64,000 bases of DNA from Rhizobium sp. 16-449-1b (GCF_017741935.1 NZ_JAGHMH010000007.1:372001-436000), one strand, 5' to 3'. Shown: positions 27,180 through 36,586, counted from the stretch's first letter. Program-made: numbers and translations. Notes: generated by a model from the sequence alone, not told the origin.

Positions 27180-27208
27180 GTGATAGACAGAAAATTTCGC
27201 AGCGTCAA
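27180..27208 (-). promoter_or_regulatory. Promoter of the ilv leader: TTGACG-N17-TATCAC
   Basis: The -35 TTGACG (27208-27203) and -10 TATCAC (27185-27180) are 17 bp apart. The A of the leader ATG is nine bases beyond the -10 box. Confidence 0.7.
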
Positions 27209-27333
27209 CGCTTAAAGCAATAAAAAGCCAAGCATGCAGTGTCGGTAATAAACATGGCCGCAGAAGCCCTTGCGGCAAAGGGTTTATTAAACGTTCGCTT
27301 ATATCCTGCCCTGCAATCTCAGGGAGTAGCCCT

Positions 27334-29424
27334 TTGCAGAACAACGACTTGCAGACGTCAGGCAGCGCGGGCGAGCATGACCGCCGCGATGTGCTAGCGC
27401 CGGGAAACCGTTTCCTCGGCCGCGTTGTCGCGTGCAGCGGGTCCCGCGCCACCATCGCAGCCGTCGCCGAAGCCGGCGGCACAGACCTCACCGAACTCTG
27501 GTCCGTCGGCCGCCTGATCTCGATCACCGTCGGCCGCAACCGCGTCGTGGCGCTCGTCTATTCCATGAACACCGGCACGCATGCCTGGGGCGAAGGCGAG
27601 GACAATTATTTCAAGATCGAGACGGAGCTCCTCGGCGAGGTCCGCGTCGACGAGGACGGCACGGAGCAATTCTCGACCGGCATCTCGCGCTACCCTTATC
27701 TCGGCGCCGTCGCCCACCGCATCCGCTCCGCCGACCTGATGCGCATCTATGACGCGGGCACGGGAACCACCGCCGTCATCGGCAAGCTGACGCAAGACGA
27801 CAGCATCGATGCGTCGATCCACGTCCCCTCCATGCTGTCAAAGCACTTCGCCATCGTCGGCTCCACCGGCGTCGGCAAGTCGACCGCCGTGTCGCTGCTG
27901 CTGCACAAGGCGATCGAGGCCGACCCGAAGCTGCGCGTCCTGATCCTCGATCCGCACAACGAATTCGCCGCCGCCTTCCCCAAGCATTCCGTCGTCGTCG
28001 ATACGGACACGCTCGACCTTCCCTTCTGGCTGATGCGCCTGGAGGAGTTCGCCGAAGTCGTCTTCCGCGGCCGCACGCCGGTGCCGGAAGAGCTCGACAT
28101 GCTGCGCGACATCCTGCCGGAAGCCAAGCGCGCTTTCCGCGGCAGCGACAATTCGCTGGTCCGCCGCACCACCGAGAAGAGCTCGATCACCGCCGATACA
28201 CCGGTTCCCTACCGCATGGCCGATCTGCTGGCGCTGATCGACGAGCGCATCGGCCGCCTGGAAGGGCGCGGCGAAAAGCCGTTCCTGCGCTCGCTGAAGA
28301 TGCGCATCATCGCGGCCATCAACGACCCGCGCTACCACTTCATGTTCTCCAACAACACGATCTCCGATACGATCATGGAGACGGTGGCCGAGATTTTCCG
28401 CGTGCCCGGCGACAACAAGCCGATCTGTACCTTCCAGCTCTCGGGCATCCCCTCCGAAGTCGTGAACTCCGTGGCTTCGGTGCTTTGCCGCATGGCGTTC
28501 GAAATCGCGCTGTGGAGCGATGGCGCCATCCATATGCTCGTCGTCTGCGAAGAAGCGCACCGCTATATTCCGTCGGACCCCACGCTCGGCTTCTTCCCGA
28601 CACGCCAGGCAATCGCCCGCATCGCCAAGGAGGGCCGCAAGTACGGCGTCTCGCTCGGCATCATCACGCAGCGCCCCGGCGAACTCGACCAGACCATCCT
28701 GTCGCAGTGCTCGACGCTGTTCGCCATGCGCCTTGCCAACGACCGCGACCAGGAAATCATCCGCTCCGCCATCCCGAATTCCTCGATCTCGACGACGAGC
28801 TTCATCTCCTCGATCGGCAACGGCGAAGCCATTGCCTTCGGCGAGGCGATCAGCGTGCCGATGCGCATGCGCTTCTCGCGCGTCAGCGAAGACCTGCTGC
28901 CGAAGGCCAATGGCGCCACACCGAAATTCACCGAGGAAGATCCAGATAACGTCGACCTGCGCAAGATCGTGACACGCATGCGCGCGGTGAGCGGCCCCGA
29001 CATCTCGGCCTTCCAGCAAAGCGTCAAGAACGCCGGCCTCGACCTCGGGGAAGAAGAGGACGCGGACTACGACAAGGTCTTCGCGGCCGACGTCTATCCG
29101 CCGATCATCCCGGCGCCGATACCGGTCACCCCGCCGCTCGCCCCGATCGAACCCTACCGCCGCGACATGCTGCCGTCAGCCCCGGTATCGCGCGAACCGG
29201 CAGCACCGCCGCGATCATCGCGCGAATCCTTCGGCGTCGCCGCCGACACCTCGATCGACAGCCGTCTTGAGGCGCTGCGACGCGAAATGCGCGGCGAACA
29301 AAACCCCGCCCCGCGCCCCGCCGATCCACAAGCGCAGCCGACAAGCATTCGTCGCGATCCCGGCGTATCGCTGCGCGAGAGCATCCTGAAAAAGCCGCTG
29401 AGCAGCCTTTACGACAAGGATTGA
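27334..29424 (+). CDS. HerA/DUF87-type ATPase (VirB4/FtsK-like helicase family)
   Basis: A 696-residue ATPase. Walker A is GSTGVGKST (176-184), Walker B MLVVCEEAHR (401-410), with the HerA-specific ILDPHNEFAAAFP (204-216) and IITQRPGELDQTILSQCSTLFAMRL afterwards. An N-terminal barrel (about 25-110) and a Pro-rich disordered C-terminus (590-696) frame the motor. HerA proteins pump or translocate DNA, usually with the NurA nuclease; no nurA is nearby. The start is TTG with GGGAG ten bases upstream. The gene is divergent from the ilv attenuator and ends 15 bp before the convergent miaA stop. Confidence 0.87.
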   Translation: MQNNDLQTSGSAGEHDRRDVLAPGNRFLGRVVACSGSRATIAAVAEAGGTDLTELWSVGRLISITVGRNRVVALVYSMNTGTHAWGEGEDNYFKIETELLGEVRVDEDGTEQFSTGISRYPYLGAVAHRIRSADLMRIYDAGTGTTAVIGKLTQDDSIDASIHVPSMLSKHFAIVGSTGVGKSTAVSLLLHKAIEADPKLRVLILDPHNEFAAAFPKHSVVVDTDTLDLPFWLMRLEEFAEVVFRGRTPVPEELDMLRDILPEAKRAFRGSDNSLVRRTTEKSSITADTPVPYRMADLLALIDERIGRLEGRGEKPFLRSLKMRIIAAINDPRYHFMFSNNTISDTIMETVAEIFRVPGDNKPICTFQLSGIPSEVVNSVASVLCRMAFEIALWSDGAIHMLVVCEEAHRYIPSDPTLGFFPTRQAIARIAKEGRKYGVSLGIITQRPGELDQTILSQCSTLFAMRLANDRDQEIIRSAIPNSSISTTSFISSIGNGEAIAFGEAISVPMRMRFSRVSEDLLPKANGATPKFTEEDPDNVDLRKIVTRMRAVSGPDISAFQQSVKNAGLDLGEEEDADYDKVFAADVYPPIIPAPIPVTPPLAPIEPYRRDMLPSAPVSREPAAPPRSSRESFGVAADTSIDSRLEALRREMRGEQNPAPRPADPQAQPTSIRRDPGVSLRESILKKPLSSLYDKD

Positions 29425-29439
29425 GTAGGCGGGACCGAG

Positions 29440-30333
29440 TTAGCTCCGCCGCTCCCAACTCCCATCCATCTGGTTGCGAAACCAGGTCATCTGCCGCTTC
29501 GCATATTGCCGCGTCGCAGCCGCGCCCTTTTCGAGCACATCTTCGCGCGACATCGCACCATCAAGCATGGCAGCGATCTGCGAAACACCGATAGCCTTCA
29601 TGACCGGCATCTCCGGTGCCGGCGACAGCGCCAGGAGCGCCCTCACCTCGTCGGCGGCGCCCTCAGCCAGCATCAGCTCGAAACGCCGGTTGATGCGGTC
29701 GTGCAGCACCGCGCGCTCCGGCAGCACCACGATCTTCCGCGCCCTGTCCGGATCGACGACAACAGGGCCGGAGCGCCCCTGCAGCTCGGTAATCGACCGC
29801 CCCGTCGCCTCCTGCACCTCCAGCGCCCGGACGATCCGCTGACCATCCTGCGGATTGAGCGCCGCCGCCACATCGGCATCGCGCGCCGCAAGCTCCGCAT
29901 GAAGCACCGCGCCACCTTCGTCGATCAGGCGCGCCCTGAGCCGCGTGCGGATCTCCTCTGGGATCGCGGGCATGTCGGAGAGGCCACCGGTCAGCGCCTT
30001 GAAATACAGCCCCGTCCCGCCGACGAAGACAGGCAGACGCCCGTCCGCCCGCAGTTGCGGCAGAAGTGCGGTCACGTCGCGCAGCCAGGCGCCGGTGGAA
30101 TAGGCGGTCGCGGCAGGCACGTGGCCGTAGAGATAATGCGGCACGCCCTGCATATCCTCGTCCGAGGGACGTGCCGTCAGCACCCGCAGCGTGTCGTAGA
30201 CCTGCATGCTGTCGGCATTGATCACGACGCCATCGTGACGTTTCGCAAGCTCAACGGCCAGCGCGGACTTGCCGCTGGCCGTCGGCCCGGTTATCAGGAT
30301 CGCGTCCATTGCGTTCAGAAGGTTTTCCATCAT
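29440..30333 (-). CDS. miaA: tRNA dimethylallyltransferase
   Basis: A 297-residue enzyme that adds a dimethylallyl group to A37 of tRNAs reading U-initial codons, an important decoding modification. P-loop GPTASGKSAL is near the N-terminus (about residues 15-24), followed by INADSMQVYDTLRVLTARP, VGGTGLYFKALTGG, and QRIVRALEVQEATG; the C-terminal AAATRQYAKRQMTWFRNQ is the tRNA-binding part. Start codons at 30333 and 30330 are both possible; relatives usually start MMENLL. The start codon overlaps that of the divergent serB gene. Confidence 0.95.
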   Translation of the reverse strand: MMENLLNAMDAILITGPTASGKSALAVELAKRHDGVVINADSMQVYDTLRVLTARPSDEDMQGVPHYLYGHVPAATAYSTGAWLRDVTALLPQLRADGRLPVFVGGTGLYFKALTGGLSDMPAIPEEIRTRLRARLIDEGGAVLHAELAARDADVAAALNPQDGQRIVRALEVQEATGRSITELQGRSGPVVVDPDRARKIVVLPERAVLHDRINRRFELMLAEGAADEVRALLALSPAPEMPVMKAIGVSQIAAMLDGAMSREDVLEKGAAATRQYAKRQMTWFRNQMDGSWERRS

Positions 30334-31222
30334 GGCTCTCGTTGCCACGCTTGTTGCCAATCCGTCAAATCCTGTTCTGACAGCCGCCATCGCAGAGAAG
30401 GCCGCGGAAGCTGCCAAGGCATCCGGTCTCTACTGGCTGGCCGACGGAGTAGCCTGCGACATCGCGCTGCGCGACGGCACCGACGCGACAGCCGCCCACG
30501 CCGCGATCACAGCAGTCATCGCCAGCGCCCCGATCGATCTCGTCATCCAGGATCAGGACACGCGCCGCAAGAAGCTTTTGATCGCCGACATGGATTCGAC
30601 CATGATCGGCCAGGAATGCATCGACGAACTGGCGGCCGAAGTCGGTCTCAAGGACAAGGTGGCCGCGATCACCGCCCGCGCCATGAACGGCGAGATCGCC
30701 TTCGAGCCTGCCCTGCGCGAACGCGTGGCGCTCTTGAAGGGCCTGCCGATCTCGGTCGTCGACGAAGTGATCGCCAAGCGCATCACACTGACGCCTGGCG
30801 GCATGGAACTCATCGCGACGATGAAGGCGAAGGGCTATTACACGGCGCTGGTCTCCGGCGGCTTCACCGTATTCACCAGCCGCATCGCAGCCACCCTCGG
30901 CTTCGACGAAAACCGCGCCAACATCCTGCTTGAGGAAAACGGCCACCTCACCGGCTTCGTCGCCGAACCGATCCTCGGCAAGCAGGCGAAGGTCGATGCG
31001 CTCGAGGATATCTCCAAGAAACTCGGCATCTCCCCTGAAGAAGCGATGGCCGTCGGCGACGGCGCCAACGATCTCGGCATGCTGCACCTCGCCGGCGCAG
31101 GCGTCGCCCTCCACGCCAAACCCGCCGTCGCCGCCGAAGCGAAAATCCAGATCAACCACGCCGACCTCAGTGCGCTCCTTTACATCCAGGGCTACCGCAA
31201 GACGGATTTCGTGACGGTATAA
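30332..31222 (+). CDS. serB: Phosphoserine phosphatase
   Basis: A 296-residue HAD-family phosphatase making serine from O-phosphoserine. The nucleophile motif is D86-M-D88-S-T (LIADMDSTMIGQE), motif II LVSGGFTVF, and motif III/IV VGDGANDLGMLHLAGAGVALHAKP. The N-terminal 80 residues are the ACT-like extension of long SerB proteins. AGAAGG ten bases upstream supports the ATG. It is head to head with miaA: the two start codons share bases of one CATG. A terminator follows the stop. Confidence 0.96.
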   Translation: MALVATLVANPSNPVLTAAIAEKAAEAAKASGLYWLADGVACDIALRDGTDATAAHAAITAVIASAPIDLVIQDQDTRRKKLLIADMDSTMIGQECIDELAAEVGLKDKVAAITARAMNGEIAFEPALRERVALLKGLPISVVDEVIAKRITLTPGGMELIATMKAKGYYTALVSGGFTVFTSRIAATLGFDENRANILLEENGHLTGFVAEPILGKQAKVDALEDISKKLGISPEEAMAVGDGANDLGMLHLAGAGVALHAKPAVAAEAKIQINHADLSALLYIQGYRKTDFVTV

Positions 31223-31227
31223 AACAG

Positions 31228-31253
31228 AAACCGGACCACTGGGGTCCGGCTTT
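31228..31253 (+). terminator. Terminator after serB
   Basis: CCGGACC (31231-31237) and GGTCCGG (31243-31249) pair around ACTGG, flanked by AAA and CTTT. It lies in the serB-degP convergent gap and may serve both. Confidence 0.75.
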
Positions 31254-31282
31254 CAGATATCCATGAATTGGCTGACGCAGCC

Positions 31283-32875
31283 CTACTCCATCGGCACGGC
31301 AACAAACCGCAGGTCGCCGTTTGCCGAGGCGATCATCATCTGCGCGTTGCGTCGGCCTTCCTGCTTCAGCGACTGCACCTTGGCGACGACGGTCTCCGGC
31401 GAACGCATGAATTCCTGCGCCACTTCGACAATCACATCGCCGGCCTTCAGGCCCTTTTCTGCCGCCAGCGAACCCGGCTTGACCTCGGAGACGAGAACGC
31501 CGTCGACGCTCTCGGCGATGCCGAAGCTCTTGCGGTTATCCGCATTGAGCGCCGATAGCGACAGGCCGAGCACGTTCTTTGCATCGCCGACCTCAGGCGC
31601 CGGCTGCGCGGGTTTGCCCTTGCCGTCGGGCATAGGCTGGGCCTGATCGCTGTCGGGCTCATCCATGTCCTGGTTTTCCTGCGGATCCGGGTTGATCACG
31701 CCGCCATTGCTGTCGGAACTGTCCGCAGCCGCCTGATCGCTGTCTTCGAGACGGCCGAGCGTGACCTTCACGGTCTGCTCCTTGCCATCGCGCAGCACCA
31801 CGACATCGACTGCCTTGCCCACGGGGCTTTCAGCCACCACGCGCGGCAGGTCGCGCATCTCGTTGACGGCCTTGCCGTCGAATTTCAGGATCACGTCGCC
31901 GGCCTTGATCGAACCATCGTCGACAGGGCCGCCCTTGATGACGCCAGCAACCAGCGCGCCTCTGGCGCTCGAGAGCCCGAGGCTGTCAGCCACGTCGTCG
32001 GTGACGGGCTGGATGCGAACGCCGAGCCAGCCGCGACGCGTCTCGCCGAAGTCGCGCAGTTGCTGCACGACGCCGGCGGCGAGTTCCGACGGCACCGAGA
32101 AGCCGATGCCGATCGAACCGCCGCTCGGCGAGATGATCGCCGTGTTGATGCCGATAACCTCACCCTTCATGTTGAAGAGCGGACCGCCGGAATTGCCCTT
32201 GTTGATCGCAGCATCCGTCTGGATGAAGTTGTCATAGGGGCCGGCGTTGATGTTGCGACCGCGTCCCGAGATGATGCCGACGGTGACCGAACCGCCGAAG
32301 CCGAACGGGTTGCCGATCGCCATCACCCAGTCGCCGATGCGCATGCCGCTGGAATCGCCGAACTTGACTGACTTCAGCGGCGCCTTCGGCTCGACCTTCA
32401 GGACAGAGAGGTCGGTCTTGGTGTCGGTACCGATCAGCTTCGCCTTGAGCTTGCTGCCGTCGGCGAAGTTCACCTCGATATCGTCGGCGCCTTCGATCAC
32501 GTGGTTGTTGGTGACGATGAAGCCCTGCGGATCGATGACGAAGCCGGAGCCGAGCGAGCTGACATTGTGGTTGCCGCCGGGCCGCCCCTTCTGCTTGTTG
32601 AAGAAGTCGTTGAAGAACTCCTGGAATGGCGATCCGTCGGGCGCGCGCGGTGCCGGACCGGCCCCCTCGTCGTCCTTGACGTTCTGCGATGTCGAGATGT
32701 TCACGACCGCGTCGAGCAGTCCTTCGGCAAGATCGGCAACCGACGCCGGACCATTGGTCGGCGGCGTGGCCTGTGCATGAACAACCCCGGCAAAGCCGAC
32801 ATTAGCCAGCATTGCTGCCCCGGCCAGAAGCGCGAGCGATCGTCTGAAGGTCGGGCGGATCGTGGGGGCCATCAA
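31283..32875 (-). CDS. degP: Periplasmic serine protease, DegP/HtrA (Do) family
   Basis: A 530-residue protease and chaperone of the periplasm. A signal peptide occupies about 1-35 (RSLALLAGAAMLANVGFAGV VHAQA). The catalytic triad is H125 (TNNHVIEG), D155 (TKTDLSVLK) and S229 (INKGNSGGPLF). Two PDZ domains follow (about 280-370 and 440-525), separated by an acidic linker rich in Asp, Gln and Pro (DNSNGGVINPDPQENQDMDE area) that is longer than in E. coli DegP. Last gene of the thyA-folA-hflK-hflC-degP line, but a terminator stands between hflC and it. It degrades misfolded envelope proteins. Confidence 0.95.
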   Translation of the reverse strand: MMAPTIRPTFRRSLALLAGAAMLANVGFAGVVHAQATPPTNGPASVADLAEGLLDAVVNISTSQNVKDDEGAGPAPRAPDGSPFQEFFNDFFNKQKGRPGGNHNVSSLGSGFVIDPQGFIVTNNHVIEGADDIEVNFADGSKLKAKLIGTDTKTDLSVLKVEPKAPLKSVKFGDSSGMRIGDWVMAIGNPFGFGGSVTVGIISGRGRNINAGPYDNFIQTDAAINKGNSGGPLFNMKGEVIGINTAIISPSGGSIGIGFSVPSELAAGVVQQLRDFGETRRGWLGVRIQPVTDDVADSLGLSSARGALVAGVIKGGPVDDGSIKAGDVILKFDGKAVNEMRDLPRVVAESPVGKAVDVVVLRDGKEQTVKVTLGRLEDSDQAAADSSDSNGGVINPDPQENQDMDEPDSDQAQPMPDGKGKPAQPAPEVGDAKNVLGLSLSALNADNRKSFGIAESVDGVLVSEVKPGSLAAEKGLKAGDVIVEVAQEFMRSPETVVAKVQSLKQEGRRNAQMMIASANGDLRFVAVPME

Positions 32876-33023
32876 GCATCCTCATGTGTGTCAAAAACGC
32901 ACTCTGATCATGAGCATAAGGCGTAATGATGGAGGGTGAAATCACCTTTTCGCGAAATCCCGTGCAATCTGCGTGGGGTGTTCGTGAACTCAGGGAACCG
33001 CGGCAAAATCCCCATAAAATAAA

Positions 33024-33046
33024 GGGGCCGGCAAGATGCCGGCCCC
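33024..33046 (-). terminator. Terminator after hflC
   Basis: GGGGCCGGC (33024-33032) and GCCGGCCCC (33038-33046) form a perfect nine-pair stem; on the minus strand it is followed by TTTATTTTAT. It lies 24 nt after the hflC stop and separates hflKC from degP. Confidence 0.88.
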
Positions 33047-33069
33047 GATAGAACTTCAGATGATCGCGA

Positions 33070-34014
33070 TCAGTTCGCCGGTGCTGCCGGAACCGCAGGC
33101 AGGCTTGGTGCCGCCGACGGAACCTGGCCGGGCTGGCCGGTCGCACTGTTGAAGTAGCGGAAGAAATCCGTGTCCGGCGAAAGCACCAGCGTCGTGTCCT
33201 GCGAGGACATGGCCGTGGTGTAGGCCGCCATCGAGCGGTAGAACTCGAAGAACGCGGGGTTCTTGTTGAACGCGTCAGCAAAGAGCCTGCTGCGTTCCGC
33301 TTCGCCTTCACCGCGCAGGATTTCGGAATCACGCTGCGCTTCGGCGGTGATTTCGACAACCTGTCTGTCGGCGATGGCGCGACGGCGCTGGCCTTCTTCG
33401 CCACCCTGCGCACGCAGGAGTTCGGCTTCGGCAAGACGCTCTGCACGCATGCGGTCATAGGTCTTCGGCGCGACTTCGCGCGTCAGATCCGTACGGCGAA
33501 TGCGCACGTCCTGGATGTTGAGGCCAAGCGCCTCGGCATCCTTGTGCAGGTCGTCACGCACCTCGAGCATCATCGCCACGCGCTCTTCGGAAAGAGCGGC
33601 ATCGAAATCACGCAGACCGTAGACGCGGCGCAGCGACGAATCGAACTGCGTGCGAAGACGTGCCTCGGCGGATTCGCGATCGCCCGATACCGTTTCGCGG
33701 AAACGGCGAACGTCGCGGATGTCGTAGATCACGAAGGCATCGACATCGAATGTCGCGCCGCCGCGAACCTGCACGCGGATGTTGTCGAGGTCGAAGCGAA
33801 GCGCCTGCTTCTCGACGATCTGGACGCGATCGGCATCCATGAAGGTGAACGGCAGCTTGAAGTAGATACCGGGCTCGGTCTTCACCGACTGGATCTGACC
33901 GAAGCGAACGACGATCGCCTGCTCGCGCGCGTTGACCACGAAGATCGACGAGTAGAGCACCATGAGAACCACGGCGAAGACGACGAGAAAGATGGGAAGT
34001 TTATTCGACGTCAT
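33070..34014 (-). CDS. hflC: FtsH protease modulator HflC
   Basis: A 314-residue SPFH/band-7 protein with one N-terminal membrane helix (LPIFLVVFAVVLMVLYSSIFV, about 5-25) and the large domain in the periplasm. Key parts are EQAIVVRFGQIQ and GIYFKLPF, VIYDIRDVRRFRE, and the C-terminal coiled coil RAERLAEAELLRAQGGEEGQRRRAIADRQ. With HflK it forms the ring around FtsH that restrains its proteolysis of membrane proteins. Its gene lies four bases after hflK. C-terminal Pro/Ala-rich tail after about 290. Confidence 0.95.
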   Translation of the reverse strand: MTSNKLPIFLVVFAVVLMVLYSSIFVVNAREQAIVVRFGQIQSVKTEPGIYFKLPFTFMDADRVQIVEKQALRFDLDNIRVQVRGGATFDVDAFVIYDIRDVRRFRETVSGDRESAEARLRTQFDSSLRRVYGLRDFDAALSEERVAMMLEVRDDLHKDAEALGLNIQDVRIRRTDLTREVAPKTYDRMRAERLAEAELLRAQGGEEGQRRRAIADRQVVEITAEAQRDSEILRGEGEAERSRLFADAFNKNPAFFEFYRSMAAYTTAMSSQDTTLVLSPDTDFFRYFNSATGQPGQVPSAAPSLPAVPAAPAN

Positions 34015-34017
34015 GGA

Positions 34018-35112
34018 TCAACCTCCCTGCTGCGCCGGTTTGCCGATTTCGTTGAGCGGCAGATAGGGCACGACCCCCTGCTTCTCGTCGATGATAACCT
34101 TCTTGGAGTTCTTCAGCACCTGTTCCATGGTTTCCAGGAACAGTCGCTTGCGGGTCACTTCGGGAGCCTTCGTGTATTCGTCGTTGACGGAACTGAAGCG
34201 CTGCGCCTCACCTTCCGCTTCCTTCACGACGCGATCCTTGTATGCGGCAGCCGCTTCGCGGATCTGCGCCGCGTCACCGCGGGCCTGACCGAGCTTCTGG
34301 TTGGCATACTGGTTCGCTTCCTCGACGAGGCGCTGCTTGTCCTGGTCGGCACGCTGCACTTCTTCGAAGGCATCGGCGACTTCACGCGGCGGCGCGACGT
34401 CCTGGATGGTGATCGCGTTGATCGAGATACCGCTCTTGTAGCGATCCATCGTGCCCTGCACGATGGCGGCCACTTCGGTTTCGATCGGCTGACGATTGTC
34501 GCGGAACGCGTCCTGGGCAGGACGGCGGCCGACGACTTCGCGCATGGCGCTTTCGGCGACCTGCTGCAGCGTCTCTGCCGGGTTCTCGACGTTGAAGAGA
34601 TAGGCCTTCGGGTCCGTCACGGTGAAGAACACCGAGAACTGGACGTTGAGGATGTTCTGGTCACCCGACAGCATCAGGCCGTTCGACGAAGAAGACGACG
34701 TCGCGCCGATATTCTGCTGCTGAACCGTGACCTTGACGATTTCGACCGTTTCCATCGGCCACAGGTGGAAATGCAGGCCCGGTGCGGCCACTTCCTGCTT
34801 CGGATTACCGAAACGCAGTTCCACGCCACGCTCGTCCGGCTGGACGATGTAAATGCACTGGAAAAGCCAGAAAGCCACGATGACAGCCGCGACGATCAAG
34901 AGAACGCCTGTGTTGAACCCGCCGGGCACGACGCCGCGCAGCCGGTCCTGACCACGACGGATCATGTCTTCCAGATCGGGAGGTCCGCCCTTTCCGCCGC
35001 CACCACCGCCGCGTGGACGGTTCGGCCCCTGCCCCCATGGTCCCTGATTATTTCCTCCACCGCCGCCGCCGCCCCAAGGGCCGCCGCCGCCATTCTGATT
35101 GCTCCAGGGCAT
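34018..35112 (-). CDS. hflK: FtsH protease modulator HflK
   Basis: A 364-residue SPFH/band-7 protein, partner of HflC. The N-terminal 50 residues are a Gly-rich tract (GGGGPWGGGGGGGNNQGPWG), the membrane helix is about 75-95 (GVLLIVAAVIVAFWLF), then IVQPDERGVELRFG and the band-7 domain with VFFTVTDPKAYLFNVENP. The coiled coil lies near 240-300. The start MPWSNQNGGG gives the family's usual N-terminus. It follows folA by 154 bp and precedes hflC by 3 bp. It acts at the inner membrane with FtsH. Confidence 0.95.
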   Translation of the reverse strand: MPWSNQNGGGGPWGGGGGGGNNQGPWGQGPNRPRGGGGGGKGGPPDLEDMIRRGQDRLRGVVPGGFNTGVLLIVAAVIVAFWLFQCIYIVQPDERGVELRFGNPKQEVAAPGLHFHLWPMETVEIVKVTVQQQNIGATSSSSSNGLMLSGDQNILNVQFSVFFTVTDPKAYLFNVENPAETLQQVAESAMREVVGRRPAQDAFRDNRQPIETEVAAIVQGTMDRYKSGISINAITIQDVAPPREVADAFEEVQRADQDKQRLVEEANQYANQKLGQARGDAAQIREAAAAYKDRVVKEAEGEAQRFSSVNDEYTKAPEVTRKRLFLETMEQVLKNSKKVIIDEKQGVVPYLPLNEIGKPAQQGG

Positions 35113-35266
35113 CAAAACCTCGTTGTTCGTTACACTCTGCGATCGCTTAACCCACGGGGGCGACGGATATTCGCGCTCGAAACCGTTATAGGTATCGCTG
35201 CATCGGCTTTCAACGCAGCATGAGGAACTTGGCAATGTTTATTGGAAAATAGTTTCTTTTCGCCGC

Positions 35267-35779
35267 TCAGCGCCTGTCATAAACGACGTAGCGGGTCGGA
35301 TAGGTATCCTTCTCGCCCTCGGGCACGCTAAGGGTTTCGCCGGCACGCCAGATGGCGGGATCGATCGCGGGAAACGACGTATCGCCATCCACATCCGTCT
35401 CCACATGCGTCACGCACAGACGATCGGCGATATCGATCGCCTGGCCGTAGATCTGCCCGCCGCCGATAATGCAGATCTCGTCCGCGCCGGTTTCCACCGC
35501 CAGCCTCTCGGCCAGCGCGACAGCTTCGTCGAGCGAGCCGACGGTGCTGACGTCAGGATGATCGATGACCGTTGAACGCGAGATCACCACGTTCGGCCGT
35601 CCCGGCAGCGGGCGACCGATCGAATCATAGGTCTTGCGCCCCATGATCACGGGTTTGCCTGTTGTCAGCGCCTTGAACCGCTTCAGATCGGTCGAGAGCC
35701 GCCACGGCATGTCGCCGTCACGGCCGATGATGCCGTTGCGCGCAGCGGCAACCACGATCGTCTTGCGGATATCGGACAT
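35267..35779 (-). CDS. folA: Dihydrofolate reductase
   Basis: A 170-residue enzyme reducing dihydrofolate with NADPH. The pattern VVAAARNGIIGRDGDMPWRLSTDLKRFK contains the conserved Pro-Trp and the catalytic Asp (DLKRFK); VIMGRKTYDSIGRPLPGRPN VVISR and IIGGGQIYGQAI follow. GAGGGG 7 nt before the ATG decides between this and an upstream TTG. It lies 12 bp after thyA, whose product dihydrofolate it recycles, the classic thyA-folA pairing. Confidence 0.95.
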   Translation of the reverse strand: MSDIRKTIVVAAARNGIIGRDGDMPWRLSTDLKRFKALTTGKPVIMGRKTYDSIGRPLPGRPNVVISRSTVIDHPDVSTVGSLDEAVALAERLAVETGADEICIIGGGQIYGQAIDIADRLCVTHVETDVDGDTSFPAIDPAIWRAGETLSVPEGEKDTYPTRYVVYDRR

Positions 35780-35791
35780 GAAACCCCTCAA

Positions 35792-36586
35792 TCAGACCGC
35801 GATCGGCGCCTTGATGCTGGCATCGGCCTCGTAGCCGACCAGCTCGAAATCCTCGAACTTGAAGCCGAAAATGTCCTTCACCTCGGGATTGATGCGCATG
35901 AACGGCATCGGCTTCGGCTTGCGCGTCAGCTGCAGCTTCGCCTGCTCGAAGTGATTATGATAGATGTGCGTATCGCCGAGCGTGTGTACGAAGTCGCCAA
36001 GCTTCAGCCCGGTCACCTGCGCGACCATCATCGTCAGCAGCGCGTATGAAGCGATGTTGAAAGGCACGCCCAAAAACACGTCCGCCGAACGCTGGTAAAG
36101 CTGGCACGACAGCTTTCCGTCCGCGACGTAGAACTGGAACAGGCAGTGGCATGGCGGCAGCGCCATGTTGTCGACTTCAGCGGGATTCCAGGCCGAGACG
36201 ATATGGCGGCGCGAATTCGGGTTCTTGATCAGGCCGGACACCAGATTGGCGATCTGGTCGATATGCCCGCCATCGGGCGCCGGCCAGGAGCGCCACTGCG
36301 CGCCATAGACAGGGCCGAGATCGCCCTTCTCGTCGGCCCATTCGTCCCAGATCGAGACACCATGCTCCTTCAGATAGGCGATATTGGTGTCGCCCTTCAG
36401 GAACCATAGAAGTTCATGGATGATGGAGCGCAGATGCAGCTTCTTCGTCGTAAGGACCGGAAAGCCCTCCTGCAGATCGAAGCGCATCTGGTAGCCGAAC
36501 ACAGAACGCGTGCCGGTTCCTGTCCGGTCGCCGCGGTCGGTTCCGGTTTCCATCACATGGTTCAAGAGATCGAGATATTGCTTCAT
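35792..36586 (-). CDS. thyA: Thymidylate synthase
   Basis: A 264-residue enzyme converting dUMP to dTMP with methylene-tetrahydrofolate, the same length as E. coli ThyA and with the nucleophile at the same number, C146 ([12 protein letters not shown]). [13 protein letters not shown] is the phosphate-binding loop, [12 protein letters not shown] and [13 protein letters not shown] are typical, and the C-terminus ends with APIAV. It is the first gene of thyA-folA-hflK-hflC on the minus strand; the tmRNA gene lies divergent upstream. Confidence 0.97.
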   Translation of the reverse strand: MKQYLDLLNHVMETGTDRGDRTGTGTRSVFGYQMRFDLQEGFPVLTTKKLHLRSIIHELLWFLKGDTNIAYLKEHGVSIWDEWADEKGDLGPVYGAQWRSWPAPDGGHIDQIANLVSGLIKNPNSRRHIVSAWNPAEVDNMALPPCHCLFQFYVADGKLSCQLYQRSADVFLGVPFNIASYALLTMMVAQVTGLKLGDFVHTLGDTHIYHNHFEQAKLQLTRKPKPMPFMRINPEVKDIFGFKFEDFELVGYEADASIKAPIAV

